Positions 24,771 through 34,899 are shown, counted from the first letter of the stretch. The stretch is DNA of 64,000 bases from Dechloromonas denitrificans (GCF_020510685.1 NZ_CP075185.1:2418001-2482000); one strand, 5' to 3'. The notes: generated from the sequence alone by a model not told the origin. Numbers and translations are program-made.

Positions 24771-25435
24771 GCCTTCAATTCTTTCAATGCCTGTTCGGCG
24801 GCGATCTGCTCCGCAATACGGCGGCTAGGTCCGTAACCGACGGTACGCACGGACGGATGGTCAATTTCACAAGCCACCTTGAAACGCTGCTCGTGGGCAG
24901 CGCCGGTCGCTTCAAGAAGCTGGTAACGGGGCAACGGTTTCTTGCGCCCTTGCAGCCACTCCTGCAAGCTGGTTTTGGCATCCTTCTGCACCTGTCCTGG
25001 TCGCAGCTCATCCAGCAGAGGGGTATACAGCTTGATGATGACCGCGTAGGCAGCATCGAAACCGGCATCGAGATAGATCGCGCCAAACAAGGCCTCGAGC
25101 GCATCGGCCAGAATCGAAGGGCGTTGGGCACCACCGCTTTTTAGTTCGCCCTCACCCAGGCGCAGGCAGCCGCCGATATCGAGGCTTAAGGCCAGGCGAT
25201 GCAAGGCGTCCTGGCGAACCAGGTTGGCACGCAAACGGGACAGATCGCCCTCCGGAAAATCCGGAAAGCGATGAAACAAGGCCGCAGCGATAACACAATC
25301 AAGAATGCCATCGCCGAGAAATTCCAGCCGCTCATTATTCGGCGTACCAAAACTACGGTGCGTCAGCGCCGTCCGGAGAAGAGTCTGGTCAGAAAAACAG
25401 TGGCCGAGAGTATTGGCAACGGACTGCGCGGTCAT
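24767..25435 (-). CDS. rnc: Ribonuclease III
   Basis: A 222-residue endonuclease cleaving double-stranded RNA in rRNA processing and mRNA decay. Signature NERLEFLGDGILD at about 33-45 (usual Ser replaced by Gly after GD), a second acidic motif DALEALFGAIYLDAG near 115, and a C-terminal dsRNA-binding domain (KTSLQEWLQ, then RIAEQIAAEQAL). Full length. Confidence 0.96.
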   Translation of the reverse strand: MTAQSVANTLGHCFSDQTLLRTALTHRSFGTPNNERLEFLGDGILDCVIAAALFHRFPDFPEGDLSRLRANLVRQDALHRLALSLDIGGCLRLGEGELKSGGAQRPSILADALEALFGAIYLDAGFDAAYAVIIKLYTPLLDELRPGQVQKDAKTSLQEWLQGRKKPLPRYQLLEATGAAHEQRFKVACEIDHPSVRTVGYGPSRRIAEQIAAEQALKELKA

Positions 25436-25441
25436 GCCATA

Positions 25442-25792
25442 TTACTCAGCGGTCGACCCTTTGTAGTCAATCAGCAGGCTGACATTCCAGAAAAGATGAA
25501 TACGCTTTTCATAGGCAAATTCGATGACGATTTTGCCGCCATCCTTCGATATATCGAGTTGGTTGCCGTAAAACTCGAGCATGTCGATTTCAGCGAACTT
25601 GTCGAACGACTTGCGGACATCGGCAACCGTGGCATCGGGGCCAACCTGAGCGACGACAGCTTTGGAGTCCTTCAAAATCTTGAAGTACTCGATGGCGGTC
25701 GGAGCCACTTTCATACCGAGCACAGCCACCAGAACAAGGACAATGCCCCAGAAAATCAGACCAGAGAGCGCCACGCCACGTTGATATTTCAT
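25442..25792 (-). CDS. DUF4845 membrane protein
   Basis: A 116-residue protein with one N-terminal membrane helix (LSGLIFWGIVLVLVAVLGM, about 9-27) and a small periplasmic or cytoplasmic domain. The DUF4845 family is always found between lepB and rnc in beta- and gammaproteobacteria. Function unknown; it may assist signal peptidase or pilin-like processing, by position only. Confidence 0.85.
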   Translation of the reverse strand: MKYQRGVALSGLIFWGIVLVLVAVLGMKVAPTAIEYFKILKDSKAVVAQVGPDATVADVRKSFDKFAEIDMLEFYGNQLDISKDGGKIVIEFAYEKRIHLFWNVSLLIDYKGSTAE

Positions 25793-25802
25793 TGATATCC
25801 CC

Positions 25803-26591
25803 TTACTTGAAGGAACCGATCCGGCTGAGATCGCTGAGGTTAAGCCAGATAAAGAACGCCTTGCCGACTATGTTTTCTTCGGGCACGAAACCCCAAGCCC
25901 GGCTATCCCGGCTGTTATCGCGGTTATCACCCATCATGAAATAATGCCCGGCCGGCACCTTGCAGGTAACGCCAGCAGCATTGTAAGAACAATTTTCGCG
26001 ATAGGGAAAACGCCCGGCATCGGGCACAAAAGCCGGCGCATCGGTATCGTTGAGCAGGTTATGCTGAACCTCGCCCATCTTGGCAAGATACTGTTCCGAA
26101 TAGTAAAGACGTTCCGGGTGCAGATAGTCAGCCGTTTTGGTCATTTCAACCGGCTGGCCATTGATGGTCAAACGCTTGTTTTGGTAGGCCACGGTGTCGC
26201 CCGGCAATCCGACAACGCGCTTAATGTAGTCGAGCGACGGATCTTCCGGATAACGAAAAACCATCACATCGCCACGTTGCGGTTCGTTGATGCTAATGAT
26301 TTTCTTGTTGATCACCGGCAGGCGGATGCCATAGGTGAATTTGTTCACCAAAATAAAATCACCAACCAACAACGTCGGGATCATCGAGCCGGAGGGAATC
26401 TTGAAAGGCTCGAACAGAAAGGAGCGGAGCACGAAGACGATCAGGATGACCGGGAAGAAGCTGGCTCCCCACTCGACCCAAAGGGGTTCCGGCCCAATTT
26501 TTACACGAAGCTTGCGGAATTTCAGAATATCAACCGCATAAAGCACGCCGGTAATCACCAGCAGCACAAAAAGAATCAGGGCAAAGTTCAT
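25803..26591 (-). CDS. lepB: Signal peptidase I
   Basis: A 262-residue inner-membrane serine protease that removes signal peptides from exported proteins. Two N-terminal membrane segments, then the catalytic Ser in FKIPSGSMIPTLLVGD and the catalytic Lys in DYIKRVVGLPGD; box E GDNRDNSRDSR is present. ATG 26591 is chosen: the in-frame codon at 26603 is TTG overlapping the lepA stop. Confidence 0.96.
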   Translation of the reverse strand: MNFALILFVLLVITGVLYAVDILKFRKLRVKIGPEPLWVEWGASFFPVILIVFVLRSFLFEPFKIPSGSMIPTLLVGDFILVNKFTYGIRLPVINKKIISINEPQRGDVMVFRYPEDPSLDYIKRVVGLPGDTVAYQNKRLTINGQPVEMTKTADYLHPERLYYSEQYLAKMGEVQHNLLNDTDAPAFVPDAGRFPYRENCSYNAAGVTCKVPAGHYFMMGDNRDNSRDSRAWGFVPEENIVGKAFFIWLNLSDLSRIGSFK

Positions 26592-26599
26592 CGCTATTC

Positions 26600-28390
26600 T
26601 CAATTATCGACACGAAGCACTGCGAGGAAGGCTTCCTGCGGAATTTCCACACTGCCCACCTGCTTCATCCGCTTCTTGCCTGCCTTCTGCTTTTCCAGCA
26701 GTTTTTTCTTGCGCGAAATGTCGCCGCCGTAACACTTGGCCAGCACGTCCTTGCGCATCGCCTTGACGTTTTCACGGGCGATGATGTGCGACCCAATGGC
26801 AGCCTGGATCGCTACGTCATACATTTGACGAGGAATCAGTTCGCGCATCTTGGAAGCGAGTTCCCGGCCGCGATATTGCGAATTGGCTCGGTGCACGATC
26901 AACGACAGCGCATCGACTTTCTCGGTGTTGATCAGGATATCGAGCTTGACGACATCGGCCGCACGATATTCCTTGAAGTCGTAGTCCAGCGAGGCATAGC
27001 CTTTTGAACAGGACTTCAGCTTGTCGAAGAAATCCATCACCACTTCAGCCATCGGCATCTCATAGACCAGCTTCACCTGCCGGCCGTGGTAATGCATATC
27101 GACCTGATTGCCGCGCTTCTGGTTGCACAGCGTAATTACGTTACCGAGATAATCCTGTGGCACAAAGATCGTCGCCGAAATGATCGGCTCGCGTATTTCT
27201 TCAATCTTGCTGAGTTCAGGCAATTTGGCCGGATTTTCGATCTGAACCAGCGTTCCGTCACGCAGCACGACCTCGTAGACAACCGTCGGGGCAGTGGTGA
27301 TCAGGTCCTGATCGAACTCGCGCTCAAGGCGCTCCTGCACGATTTCCATATGCAGCAGGCCAAGAAAACCGCAACGGAAGCCGAAGCCAAGGGCTTGCGA
27401 GACTTCCGGCTCATACTGCAATGATGCGTCATTGAGCTTGAGCTTTTCCAGCGCTTCACGCAGCGAGTCGTACTGATTGGATTCCACGGGATACAAACCG
27501 GCAAACACCTGCGGCTTGATCTCCTTGAAGCCGGGCAAGGCCGAAGCGGCCTTGCGGTCGACCGTAGTGATCGTATCGCCGACCTTCGCCGCTTTCAGTT
27601 CCTTGATGCCGGAAATGACGAAACCCACTTCGCCAGCCCGCAACGCATCGCGCGGAACCGATTTCGGTGAAAAAACGCCGACCTGCTCACACAACTGGAT
27701 AGCACCGGTCGCCATGAACAGCAGCTTGTCCTTCGGACGAAGCACGCCATCAACGACACGAACCAGCATCACCACGCCGACATAATTATCGAACCATGAA
27801 TCAATGATCAGCGCCTTGAGCGGTGCCGATGGATCACCCTTGGGAGCCGGCACACGGGCTACAACGGCTTCAAGAATATCCTCGACACCAAGACCGGTCT
27901 TGGCCGAAGCCAATACCGCATCAGTGGCGTCAATACCGATCACATCCTCGATTTCCTGACGGGCGCTATCCGGGTCAGCCGACGGCAGATCAATCTTGTT
28001 CAAAACCGGCACAACTTCGACATCCAGCTCGATGGCGGTGTAACAGTTAGCCACGGTCTGCGCTTCAACTCCCTGCGAGGCATCAACAACCAGTAGCGCA
28101 CCTTCGCAGGCCGACAGCGAACGGGAAACCTCGTACGAAAAATCGACGTGCCCCGGGGTATCGATCAGGTTCAGATTGTAGATCTTGCCATCACGTGCCT
28201 TGTACTGCAGCGAAGCAGTCTGGGCCTTGATGGTAATGCCGCGTTCGCGCTCGATATCCATCGAGTCGAGTACCTGCGCTTCCATTTCACGGTCGGAAAG
28301 ACCGCCACAAAGATGGATGATGCGATCGGCCAGCGTTGATTTGCCGTGGTCGATATGGGCAATGATAGAGAAATTACGGATGTGATCCAT
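26600..28390 (-). CDS. lepA: Elongation factor 4 (LepA)
   Basis: A 596-residue translational GTPase that acts on stalled or mistranslocated ribosomes and in initiation or 30S assembly. G1 [11 protein letters not shown]2 [11 protein letters not shown]3 DTPGHVDF, G4 NKID, and the LepA-specific C-terminal domain ending [19 protein letters not shown]. First gene of the operon running to nagZ; a terminator at 28400-28427 separates it from grx. Confidence 0.97.
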   Translation of the reverse strand: MDHIRNFSIIAHIDHGKSTLADRIIHLCGGLSDREMEAQVLDSMDIERERGITIKAQTASLQYKARDGKIYNLNLIDTPGHVDFSYEVSRSLSACEGALLVVDASQGVEAQTVANCYTAIELDVEVVPVLNKIDLPSADPDSARQEIEDVIGIDATDAVLASAKTGLGVEDILEAVVARVPAPKGDPSAPLKALIIDSWFDNYVGVVMLVRVVDGVLRPKDKLLFMATGAIQLCEQVGVFSPKSVPRDALRAGEVGFVISGIKELKAAKVGDTITTVDRKAASALPGFKEIKPQVFAGLYPVESNQYDSLREALEKLKLNDASLQYEPEVSQALGFGFRCGFLGLLHMEIVQERLEREFDQDLITTAPTVVYEVVLRDGTLVQIENPAKLPELSKIEEIREPIISATIFVPQDYLGNVITLCNQKRGNQVDMHYHGRQVKLVYEMPMAEVVMDFFDKLKSCSKGYASLDYDFKEYRAADVVKLDILINTEKVDALSLIVHRANSQYRGRELASKMRELIPRQMYDVAIQAAIGSHIIARENVKAMRKDVLAKCYGGDISRKKKLLEKQKAGKKRMKQVGSVEIPQEAFLAVLRVDN

Positions 28391-28399
28391 TGATGCTAG

Positions 28400-28427
28400 T
28401 AAAAAAGGGCGCTTTTCCAGCGCCCTT
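28400..28427 (-). terminator. Terminator of the rpoE-rseC-degQ-grx unit
   Basis: On the minus strand AAGGGCGC, 7-base loop, GCGCCCTT followed by a run of Ts. It lies between grx (ends 28451) and lepA (starts 28390). Confidence 0.82.
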
Positions 28428-28450
28428 CCCTGTTCAGAAGACCCTGAATT

Positions 28451-28696
28451 TTAGCGGATTTCGGCCAAATATTCACGGGTTTTAGCCTCATCGAGGAAGT
28501 AATGACAAAGCTCTGTTTCGCCATGCAGCAAAACCGGCACCATTTCGTCGTACTTCGCTTCGAGCACCGGGTCGGCATCGACATCAACCACGGTGACCAC
28601 GGCCGAAAACTCGGCAGCCAACGGCGCCAAAGCCATCTCCATGTCGTGACAGAGGTGGCAGTAGCTGCGGCTAAGCAGGGTCAGTTCAACCCCCAC
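28451..28696 (-). CDS. Glutaredoxin-family protein
   Basis: An 81-residue thioredoxin-fold protein with active-site CHLC at about residues 13-16 (SYCHLCHDM) and cis-Pro in DEMVPVLLHG. Belongs to the DUF836/glutaredoxin-like family found beside the rpoE locus. Likely a cytoplasmic thiol reductase. It overlaps the end of degQ by 11 bases, so it is translated from the same message. Confidence 0.85.
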   Translation of the reverse strand: MGVELTLLSRSYCHLCHDMEMALAPLAAEFSAVVTVVDVDADPVLEAKYDEMVPVLLHGETELCHYFLDEAKTREYLAEIR

Positions 28697-30110
28697 CGTT
28701 CAAACCCTTGATTGTGACGAAAGTCTGCATGTCACCACGGCGGATCAACAGCGTAACATTGCTGCCCTTCTCGAACTGGGCAAGCAGTTTATTGAACTGA
28801 TCAACAGTCTTGACTTCGGTAGTCGCCCCCTTGCTGATGACCGCGATGACAATGTCACCCGGCCGCAGGTCGGCACGTGCACCGGAGCCACGAATCTCTT
28901 CGATGAGCAGCCCCGAGTTCATTTTCAGCTCGCGCTTTTGTTCGGCAGTCAGTTCATTGACGACCAGACCGAGACGGTTGGCGGCCTGCTCAGGCGGCTT
29001 GCCCCCCCTGGACTGACGAGCGCTGGCTTGTTTTTCGTCGACCATTTCGCCGACCGTAACGGCAATATCACGGGTCGCCCCTTTGCGCCAGACCTGCAGC
29101 ACCGCGCGGCTTCCCGGCCGGACAACCCCGACCATGCGCGGCAAATCGGCCGAGTTGTTGATAGTCTTGCCATCGAACTTCAAGATCACATCACCGGCCT
29201 CCAGGCCAGCCTTTTCAGCCGGGCCACCTTTTTCAACGGCATTGACCACAGCCCCAATCGGCCTACTCAAGCCCAGCGAGTCGGCCAACTCCTTGCTGAC
29301 CTCCTGTATGACCACGCCAAGACGACCGCGACTCACTTTGCCGGATGCACGCAACTGACTTTGCACCTCCATTGCCACATCGATGGGAATGGCAAAGGAA
29401 AGTCCCATATAGCCGCCGCTGCGACTGTAAATCTGGGAATTTATGCCAACCACCTCGCCGCGCATATTGAACAGCGGCCCGCCCGAATTACCCGGATTGA
29501 TCGCGACATCGGTCTGGATGAAAGGAACGTAATTTTCCTGCGGCAACGAGCGGCCCTTGGCCGAAACGATCCCTGCGGTGACCGAATTATCGAAGCCGAA
29601 TGGCGATCCGATGGCGACCACCCACTCCCCCACTTTCAACTGCGCGGTGTCCGCCAATTTGACAGCCGGCAGACCGGTGGCCTCGATCTTGATTAACGCC
29701 ACATCGGTCCGCTTGTCCGATCCGATAGTCTTGGCCTTGAATTCGCGCTTGTCCGTCAAGCGCACGGTAACCTCATCGGCGCTATCCACCACGTGGGCAT
29801 TGGTCAGTATGTAGCCATCGCTGCTGATGATGAAACCGGAGCCGAGCGATTTGTTCTCGAACTCACGCGGCGTCGCACCGCTGGGTGGGCGCGGAATGAA
29901 GCGCTTGAAAAATTCAAAGGCCGGGTCGTTCTCATCGAACGGAAACGGCATCATCTGGTTTTGGCCACGCGTAACCTGTGTGGTGCTGATATTCACCACG
30001 GCAGGCCCTTGCTTCTCGGCAAGCTCAGAAAAATCCGGCAGACCGCGCGCCTGAGCATTAACTAATGAGCAGAAAAAAATTAGCGAAAAAGCAGTAATAA
30101 GACGATTCAT
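28686..30110 (-). CDS. Periplasmic serine protease of the DegP/DegQ/MucD family
   Basis: A 474-residue envelope quality-control protease. Signal peptide MNRLITAFSLIFFCSLVNA. Catalytic triad: His in TNAHVVDSA, Asp in DKRTDVALIK, Ser in INPGNSGGPLF. Two PDZ domains follow (about 260-345 and 375-470). AGGAGG ten bases upstream fixes ATG 30110; the ATG at 30119 is only one base from that site. In Pseudomonas the equivalent mucD sits at the end of the algU operon; here it follows rseC directly. Confidence 0.93.
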   Translation of the reverse strand: MNRLITAFSLIFFCSLVNAQARGLPDFSELAEKQGPAVVNISTTQVTRGQNQMMPFPFDENDPAFEFFKRFIPRPPSGATPREFENKSLGSGFIISSDGYILTNAHVVDSADEVTVRLTDKREFKAKTIGSDKRTDVALIKIEATGLPAVKLADTAQLKVGEWVVAIGSPFGFDNSVTAGIVSAKGRSLPQENYVPFIQTDVAINPGNSGGPLFNMRGEVVGINSQIYSRSGGYMGLSFAIPIDVAMEVQSQLRASGKVSRGRLGVVIQEVSKELADSLGLSRPIGAVVNAVEKGGPAEKAGLEAGDVILKFDGKTINNSADLPRMVGVVRPGSRAVLQVWRKGATRDIAVTVGEMVDEKQASARQSRGGKPPEQAANRLGLVVNELTAEQKRELKMNSGLLIEEIRGSGARADLRPGDIVIAVISKGATTEVKTVDQFNKLLAQFEKGSNVTLLIRRGDMQTFVTIKGLNGGG

Positions 30111-30133
30111 TGGCAGCATACCTCCTGATTCAA

Positions 30134-30568
30134 CTAGGATCGGGAAATGATGTGGGGACGTTCGGTGAAATTTCCAGAGCCATCTCGAGAACGAAAGCGA
30201 ACGTAAAAAACCGAAAGAACAAGTCCCCCACCGGCCCCCAACACCGCTCCCAAATCACCACCGATTTGCGTACCGAGCGCTGCTCCGACAAGCATGGACA
30301 GGAGCGGCACGCCGTAGGCCAGATTGGCCGTGCGTCGCACACTGCCAGCAGCGATCGCAACAGTCACACGCTCGCCGACCGAGGCAGCAACGAGATTGTC
30401 CACACGGTAAGTCTTCGGTCCGCTGCAAAACATCTGCGTCAAATGCTGACCACCACAGCCACCCTTTTCGTGACAACGGCCGCAGCCGCCCTGCTCGACT
30501 TCAACCAGTGCCTGATCGCCATCCACTGAGCGGACGACCGCCTGGATAGTGCTATTTTCTTCATTCAT
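30134..30568 (-). CDS. rseC: RseC/MucC family membrane protein
   Basis: A 144-residue inner-membrane protein. N-terminal cysteines GCGRCHEKGGCGG plus FC at about 28-48, typical of RseC and its iron-sulfur or redox role; then two membrane helices (about 80-120). RseC modulates sigma-E and reduces SoxR in enterics. It starts three bases after the rpoE stop. Confidence 0.9.
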   Translation of the reverse strand: MNEENSTIQAVVRSVDGDQALVEVEQGGCGRCHEKGGCGGQHLTQMFCSGPKTYRVDNLVAASVGERVTVAIAAGSVRRTANLAYGVPLLSMLVGAALGTQIGGDLGAVLGAGGGLVLSVFYVRFRSRDGSGNFTERPHIISRS

Positions 30569-30571
30569 ATT

Positions 30572-31171
30572 TCACCAACGTCGATCGGGTGCGATATCCA
30601 GCAGCGGACGTAATTTAGCCGCAACCGCTTCGCGCGCCCGGAAAATTCTGGAACGTACGGTTCCAATCGGACAGGCCATGATTCCGGCAATTTCTTCGTA
30701 TGACATCCCATCTATTTCGCGCAATACGATGGCCGTCCGCAATTCCTCTGGCAAGGCTTCCATTGCCGAATTTACGGTCTGGCCGATCTGCTTCGAGAGA
30801 AGCAGACTCTCGGGGGTATTGATGTCGCGTAACTGACTCGCATCTTCAAAGCCCTCCGCCTCCTCGGCGTCGTACTCAGTAGACGTTGGAGCACGCCGAC
30901 CTTGCGAAACCAGATAATTTTTGGCGGTATTGATGCCAATGCGATAAAGCCAAGTGTAGAAGGCACTATCTCCCCGAAAGGACGGCAAGGCGCGATAAGC
31001 CTTGATGAATGCCTCTTGTGAAACATCCTCCACTTCCGCTGGATCGCGAATAAAGCGCGAAAGCAGACGGCCCAACTTGCGCTGGTATTTGCTTACCAAC
31101 TGGTCGAAGGCGCGCTGATCTCCGCCTTGCGCCCGCTCGACCAGTGCCTGATCGATCTCGCGCTCACTCAT
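30572..31171 (-). CDS. rpoE: RNA polymerase sigma-E factor (RpoE/AlgU)
   Basis: A 199-residue ECF sigma factor for envelope stress. Region 2 (YQRKLGRLLSRFIRDPAEVEDVSQEAFI) and region 4 (LREIDGMSYEEIAGIMACPIGTVRSRIFRARE) are complete, close to E. coli RpoE and Pseudomonas AlgU. Normally it is followed by the anti-sigma genes rseA and rseB; here rseC follows after three bases and neither is present. A possible -10 (TATACT) lies at 31219-31224. Confidence 0.95.
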   Translation of the reverse strand: MSEREIDQALVERAQGGDQRAFDQLVSKYQRKLGRLLSRFIRDPAEVEDVSQEAFIKAYRALPSFRGDSAFYTWLYRIGINTAKNYLVSQGRRAPTSTEYDAEEAEGFEDASQLRDINTPESLLLSKQIGQTVNSAMEALPEELRTAIVLREIDGMSYEEIAGIMACPIGTVRSRIFRAREAVAAKLRPLLDIAPDRRW

Positions 31172-31218
31172 GGCTCTCGTTTTCCCTGGGGGTAGTCGTT
31201 AGTATGTTTATGAATCGG

Positions 31219-31224
31219 AGTATA
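31219..31224 (-). promoter_or_regulatory. Possible -10 element of rpoE
   Basis: TATACT on the minus strand, 47 bases before ATG 31171, in the 171-base gap between rpoE and nadB. No convincing -35 and no sigma-E type GGAACTT/TCTGA pair could be assigned. Confidence 0.35.
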
Positions 31225-31342
31225 GCTCAGCATTTTTTGAGCAGTAGATAGGGGATTATCCTTAATTGTGACTGTCTGTAACGGGAAGATGGGTTTTCCA
31301 CGTGCTATATTTCAGTCAAAATAATCCCCCTAGAGAACAGCC

Positions 31343-32920
31343 GTGCAGAATTTTGATGTCCTTATCATCGGCAGCGGGTTGGCCGGACAGTCGGCCGCCC
31401 TCAGGCTAGCCGAGCATTGCCGTGTGGCGCTGGTCAGCAAACGGAGCTTGGAAGACTCGGCATCCGGGTGGGCTCAAGGCGGTATTGCAGCAGTTCTCGA
31501 CAGCCAGGACTCGATCGAGGCGCACATTCAGGACACCCTGATCGCAGGTGCTTGGCTCAATGATGAACCGGCCACCCGCTTCGTGGTTGAAAACGGTCGC
31601 CGCGCCATTGAATGGTTGATCGAACAGGGCGTCCCCTTCACCAAGGACGAAGCGGGCTATCACCTGACCCGCGAAGGCGGCCACAGCGCCCGTCGCGTTA
31701 TTCACGTCGCCGACGCTACCGGCCTAGCCGTCCAAAATACGCTGACCAAAAAAGTCCGCGCCAATCCGAATATCACGGTACTCGAAAGCCACATCGCCAT
31801 TGACCTGATTACCGGTGAAAAACTGGGAACCGGAGAAAACCGCTGTTTCGGCGCGTATGTTCTGGATAGTCGCAATGGTGAAGTAATCACGATAGGCGCC
31901 CCAAACACGCTACTGGCGACCGGTGGCGCAGGCAAGGTTTATCTCTACACGACCAACCCCGACACCTCGACCGGCGACGGCATTGCCATGGCTTATCGCG
32001 CCGGCTGCCGGGTTTCGAACATGGAGTTCATCCAGTTCCATCCGACCTGCCTTTATCATCCACAGGCAAAATCTTTCCTGATTTCCGAAGCGGTTCGTGG
32101 CGAAGGCGGCCTGCTCCGTCTGCCCGACGGGACGCGCTTCATGCCGGAACACGATGAACGGGCTGAACTCGCCCCACGCGACATCGTCGCCCGGGCGATC
32201 GATTTCGAGATGAAGAAACGCGGCCTCGATTGTGTTTTCCTCGACATCTCGCACAAGGGCGAGGATTTCATCCTCAATCACTTCCCCAACATCCACGCCC
32301 GCTGCCTCGAACTTGGCATCGATATCGCACGCGAGCCGATTCCAGTGGTTCCCGCCGCGCATTACACCTGCGGCGGCATCGTCAGCGACCTCAATGGACA
32401 AACAGATGTCGCCAATCTCTACGTCGCGGGTGAGGCTTCCTGTACCGGCCTGCACGGCGCCAACCGACTGGCCTCGAATTCGCTGCTTGAGTGCTTGATT
32501 TTCTCGGAAGCGGCAGTCAAGGACATTCTCAGCAGAAAAACAGAGGCCCTACCGGAGCTGCCACTTTGGGATGAAAGCCGCGTCACCGATACCGACGAAG
32601 AAGTGGTCATTTCGCACAACTGGGATGAGTTGCGCCGCTTCATGTGGGATTACGTCGGAATCGTTCGCACCACCAAACGCCTGAAACGGGCCAAACATCG
32701 CATTGGCTTGCTGACACGCGAAATCCATGAGTTTTACTCGACATTCCGGGTCAGCCATGACCTGATTGAACTACGCAATCTCGTCGTTACGGCCGATTTG
32801 ATTGTGCGCTGTGCCATGCAGCGCAAGGAAAGTCGTGGCCTGCACTTTTCCCGCGACTATCCTGAAATGCTGAAAAAGGCGAAAAACACGGTTCTCAAGC
32901 GTCGTCGTCCGGCACGTTGA
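31343..32920 (+). CDS. nadB: L-aspartate oxidase
   Basis: A 525-residue flavoprotein converting L-aspartate to iminoaspartate, the first step of NAD synthesis. N-terminal FAD site [13 protein letters not shown], the fumarate reductase-like substrate segment [15 protein letters not shown], and [18 protein letters not shown] start at 31343, supported by protein length. Its 3' end overlaps the convergent YgfX-like gene by 26 bases. Confidence 0.96.
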   Translation: MQNFDVLIIGSGLAGQSAALRLAEHCRVALVSKRSLEDSASGWAQGGIAAVLDSQDSIEAHIQDTLIAGAWLNDEPATRFVVENGRRAIEWLIEQGVPFTKDEAGYHLTREGGHSARRVIHVADATGLAVQNTLTKKVRANPNITVLESHIAIDLITGEKLGTGENRCFGAYVLDSRNGEVITIGAPNTLLATGGAGKVYLYTTNPDTSTGDGIAMAYRAGCRVSNMEFIQFHPTCLYHPQAKSFLISEAVRGEGGLLRLPDGTRFMPEHDERAELAPRDIVARAIDFEMKKRGLDCVFLDISHKGEDFILNHFPNIHARCLELGIDIAREPIPVVPAAHYTCGGIVSDLNGQTDVANLYVAGEASCTGLHGANRLASNSLLECLIFSEAAVKDILSRKTEALPELPLWDESRVTDTDEEVVISHNWDELRRFMWDYVGIVRTTKRLKRAKHRIGLLTREIHEFYSTFRVSHDLIELRNLVVTADLIVRCAMQRKESRGLHFSRDYPEMLKKAKNTVLKRRRPAR

Positions 32921-33332
32921 AATCAGCCTGCCAGCGGAGAAACACCCGAAGGCGTCGAAAATCCTGTCGTTTCAGCGAATCGACGGTAACAATCAGCGTA
33001 TGACACTGTCCGTTGTCGGCTACCAACCTGATGATGGTCAACCACGGATGAACCGTTGCCCCCGGCAGCAAGCGGGTCGCCAGGAAATCACTTTCACGAA
33101 TGCCACGAATGGAAACCTGCCCGGCACGCTCGAGACGAATTGCTGAAAGCTTCGGCGACATCTGCCGCCAGGCTAGTCCAAAAAGTAGCCAGGTCGCCAT
33201 CACAAACGCCAGCTGAACTAGGGGCGATTGTCGAAAAGCCAGCGCCGCAGCGGTTGCCGAGAAAGCGGCAAGAAGCAAAACCGCGTCCAGAAAACGAGAA
33301 CGGTGCAGTCCGATGGTAATCGGAAACTGCAT
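32895..33332 (-). CDS. YgfX/CptA-like membrane protein
   Basis: A 145-residue protein with two membrane helices at about 12-32 and 36-52, then a soluble domain with [23 protein letters not shown]. The plan matches the YgfX (CptA) family, small inner-membrane proteins that in E. coli affect cytoskeletal proteins or succinate dehydrogenase assembly (YgfX/YgfY). No SdhE-like partner is adjacent. It follows fabF by 22 bases on the same strand. Confidence 0.65.
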   Translation of the reverse strand: MQFPITIGLHRSRFLDAVLLLAAFSATAAALAFRQSPLVQLAFVMATWLLFGLAWRQMSPKLSAIRLERAGQVSIRGIRESDFLATRLLPGATVHPWLTIIRLVADNGQCHTLIVTVDSLKRQDFRRLRVFLRWQADFNVPDDDA

Positions 33333-33354
33333 CGTTTTTACCTGACACGCCGGA

Positions 33355-34590
33355 TCAGACGCGCTGGAATACCAGCGAACCGTTGGTGCCGCCGAAGCCG
33401 AAATTATTCTTCAGCGCAATATCAATTTTCATTTTTCGTGCCGTATTGGCGCAGTAATCAAGATCGCATTCCGGATCCTGATTGAAAATATTGATGGTTG
33501 GCGGCGAGATCTGATGATGAATGGCAAGGACCGTAAATAACGACTCGATCCCGCCAGCACCACCCAACAAATGCCCAGTCATCGACTTGGTCGAATTGAC
33601 CACCACCTTGTAGGCACTATCACCAAACGCCAGCTTGATGGCCGCCGTTTCGTTTTTGTCGCCGAGGGGGGTCGAAGTACCGTGGGCATTCAGATACTGC
33701 ACATCAGACGGCCCAACGCCGGCATTTTTCAGGGCGTTCAGCATGCTACGCCGTGGGCCATCGGTATCCGGAGCCGTAATGTGGTGGGCATCAGCACTCA
33801 TGCCAAAGCCGGTTAGCTCGGCATAGATCTTGGCGCCACGGGCCTTGGCATGCTCATACTCCTCAAGAACCATGACCCCAGCCCCCTCGCCCAAGACGAA
33901 TCCATCGCGATCCTTGTCCCACGGACGACTGGCGGTTGCCGGATCGTCATTGCGGGTGGACAGCGCGCGAGCGGCACAGAACCCCCCCATACCGAGCGGC
34001 GACACCGTAGACTCGGCACCACCAGCAACCATCACGTCGGCATCGCCGTACTCGATGATGCGGGCAGCGTCGCCAATGGAGTGCGTCCCCGTGGTACAGG
34101 CTGAAACGAGGGCGATATTCGGCCCCTTGAAGCCATACATGATGGACAGGTTGCCGGAAATCATGTTGATGATTGATCCCGGCACGAAGAACGGCGAAAC
34201 CTTACGGACACCGCCGGCGATGTACTCCTCCTTGGTCGCTTCGATCAGTGGCAGACCACCAATTCCTGAACCAATGGCGACGCCAACGCGCTCGAGATCG
34301 GCCACGTTTTCCTGATCCAGGCCTGCATCACGCACAGCCTGAATGCCGGCCGCCATGCCGAAATGAATGAAAGTATCCATTCGACGGGCATCCTTAGCCG
34401 AGATATAGCTGGCGATATCAAAATTCTTGACCTCGCCGGCAATCTGAACCGGAAAGGTAGATGCATCGAACTTAGTGACATGGGCGATGCCGGAGCGGCC
34501 GGCCAGAATATTCTGCCAAGCCTCTTCGACGGTGTTTCCGACCGGGCTAACGATACCCAGTCCGGTAATTACGACTCTGCGACGTGCCAA
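33355..34590 (-). CDS. fabF: 3-oxoacyl-ACP synthase II
   Basis: A 411-residue condensing enzyme that elongates fatty acids. Catalytic Cys in SACTTGTHSIG, and His in NAHGTSTPLGD and MTGHLLGGAGG. The start is TTG at 34590 (TTGGCACGT), with GGAG six bases upstream; no ATG lies nearby, so this is a rare-codon start. Preceded by a strong hairpin after acpP. Confidence 0.96.
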   Translation of the reverse strand: MARRRVVITGLGIVSPVGNTVEEAWQNILAGRSGIAHVTKFDASTFPVQIAGEVKNFDIASYISAKDARRMDTFIHFGMAAGIQAVRDAGLDQENVADLERVGVAIGSGIGGLPLIEATKEEYIAGGVRKVSPFFVPGSIINMISGNLSIMYGFKGPNIALVSACTTGTHSIGDAARIIEYGDADVMVAGGAESTVSPLGMGGFCAARALSTRNDDPATASRPWDKDRDGFVLGEGAGVMVLEEYEHAKARGAKIYAELTGFGMSADAHHITAPDTDGPRRSMLNALKNAGVGPSDVQYLNAHGTSTPLGDKNETAAIKLAFGDSAYKVVVNSTKSMTGHLLGGAGGIESLFTVLAIHHQISPPTINIFNQDPECDLDYCANTARKMKIDIALKNNFGFGGTNGSLVFQRV

Positions 34591-34615
34591 GGTTCACTCC
34601 GAAAGCAAATGTGGC

Positions 34616-34640
34616 AAGGCCGGCCATGGAGGCCGGCCTT
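34616..34640 (-). other. Intercistronic hairpin between acpP and fabF
   Basis: A perfect 10-bp inverted repeat AAGGCCGGCC/GGCCGGCCTT with a 5-base loop, without a T-run. It probably protects the acpP 3' end or partly attenuates fabF, matching the much higher ACP demand. Confidence 0.6.
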
Positions 34641-34662
34641 ACCTAGGGCAACCAGAATTGGT

Positions 34663-34899
34663 TTATTTTTTGTTGGCGAGGATGAAATCGACAGCCTGCT
34701 GGACCGTGGTGATCTTCTCAGCCTGGTCGTCAGGGATTTCGCACTCGAATTCTTCTTCCAGCGCCATGACCAGTTCGACGGTGTCCAGGGAATCCGCGCC
34801 CAGATCGTCCACAAAGGAGGACTCATTCTTGATGTCCGCTTCGTTCACGCCCAGTTGTTCGGCGACGATCTTCTTGACGCGCTCTACGATGTTATCCAT
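34663..34899 (-). CDS. acpP: Acyl carrier protein
   Basis: A 78-residue acidic four-helix protein carrying the growing acyl chain. Phosphopantetheine site is Ser37 in [14 protein letters not shown] lies seven bases before ATG 34899. Lies between fabG and fabF in the usual order. Confidence 0.98.
   Translation of the reverse strand: MDNIVERVKKIVAEQLGVNEADIKNESSFVDDLGADSLDTVELVMALEEEFECEIPDDQAEKITTVQQAVDFILANKK

Noticed and set aside
31172..31342. Sigma-E autoregulated promoter before rpoE
   Set aside because: No GGAACTT-like and TCTGA-like pair with proper spacing could be found; only a possible -10 was kept.
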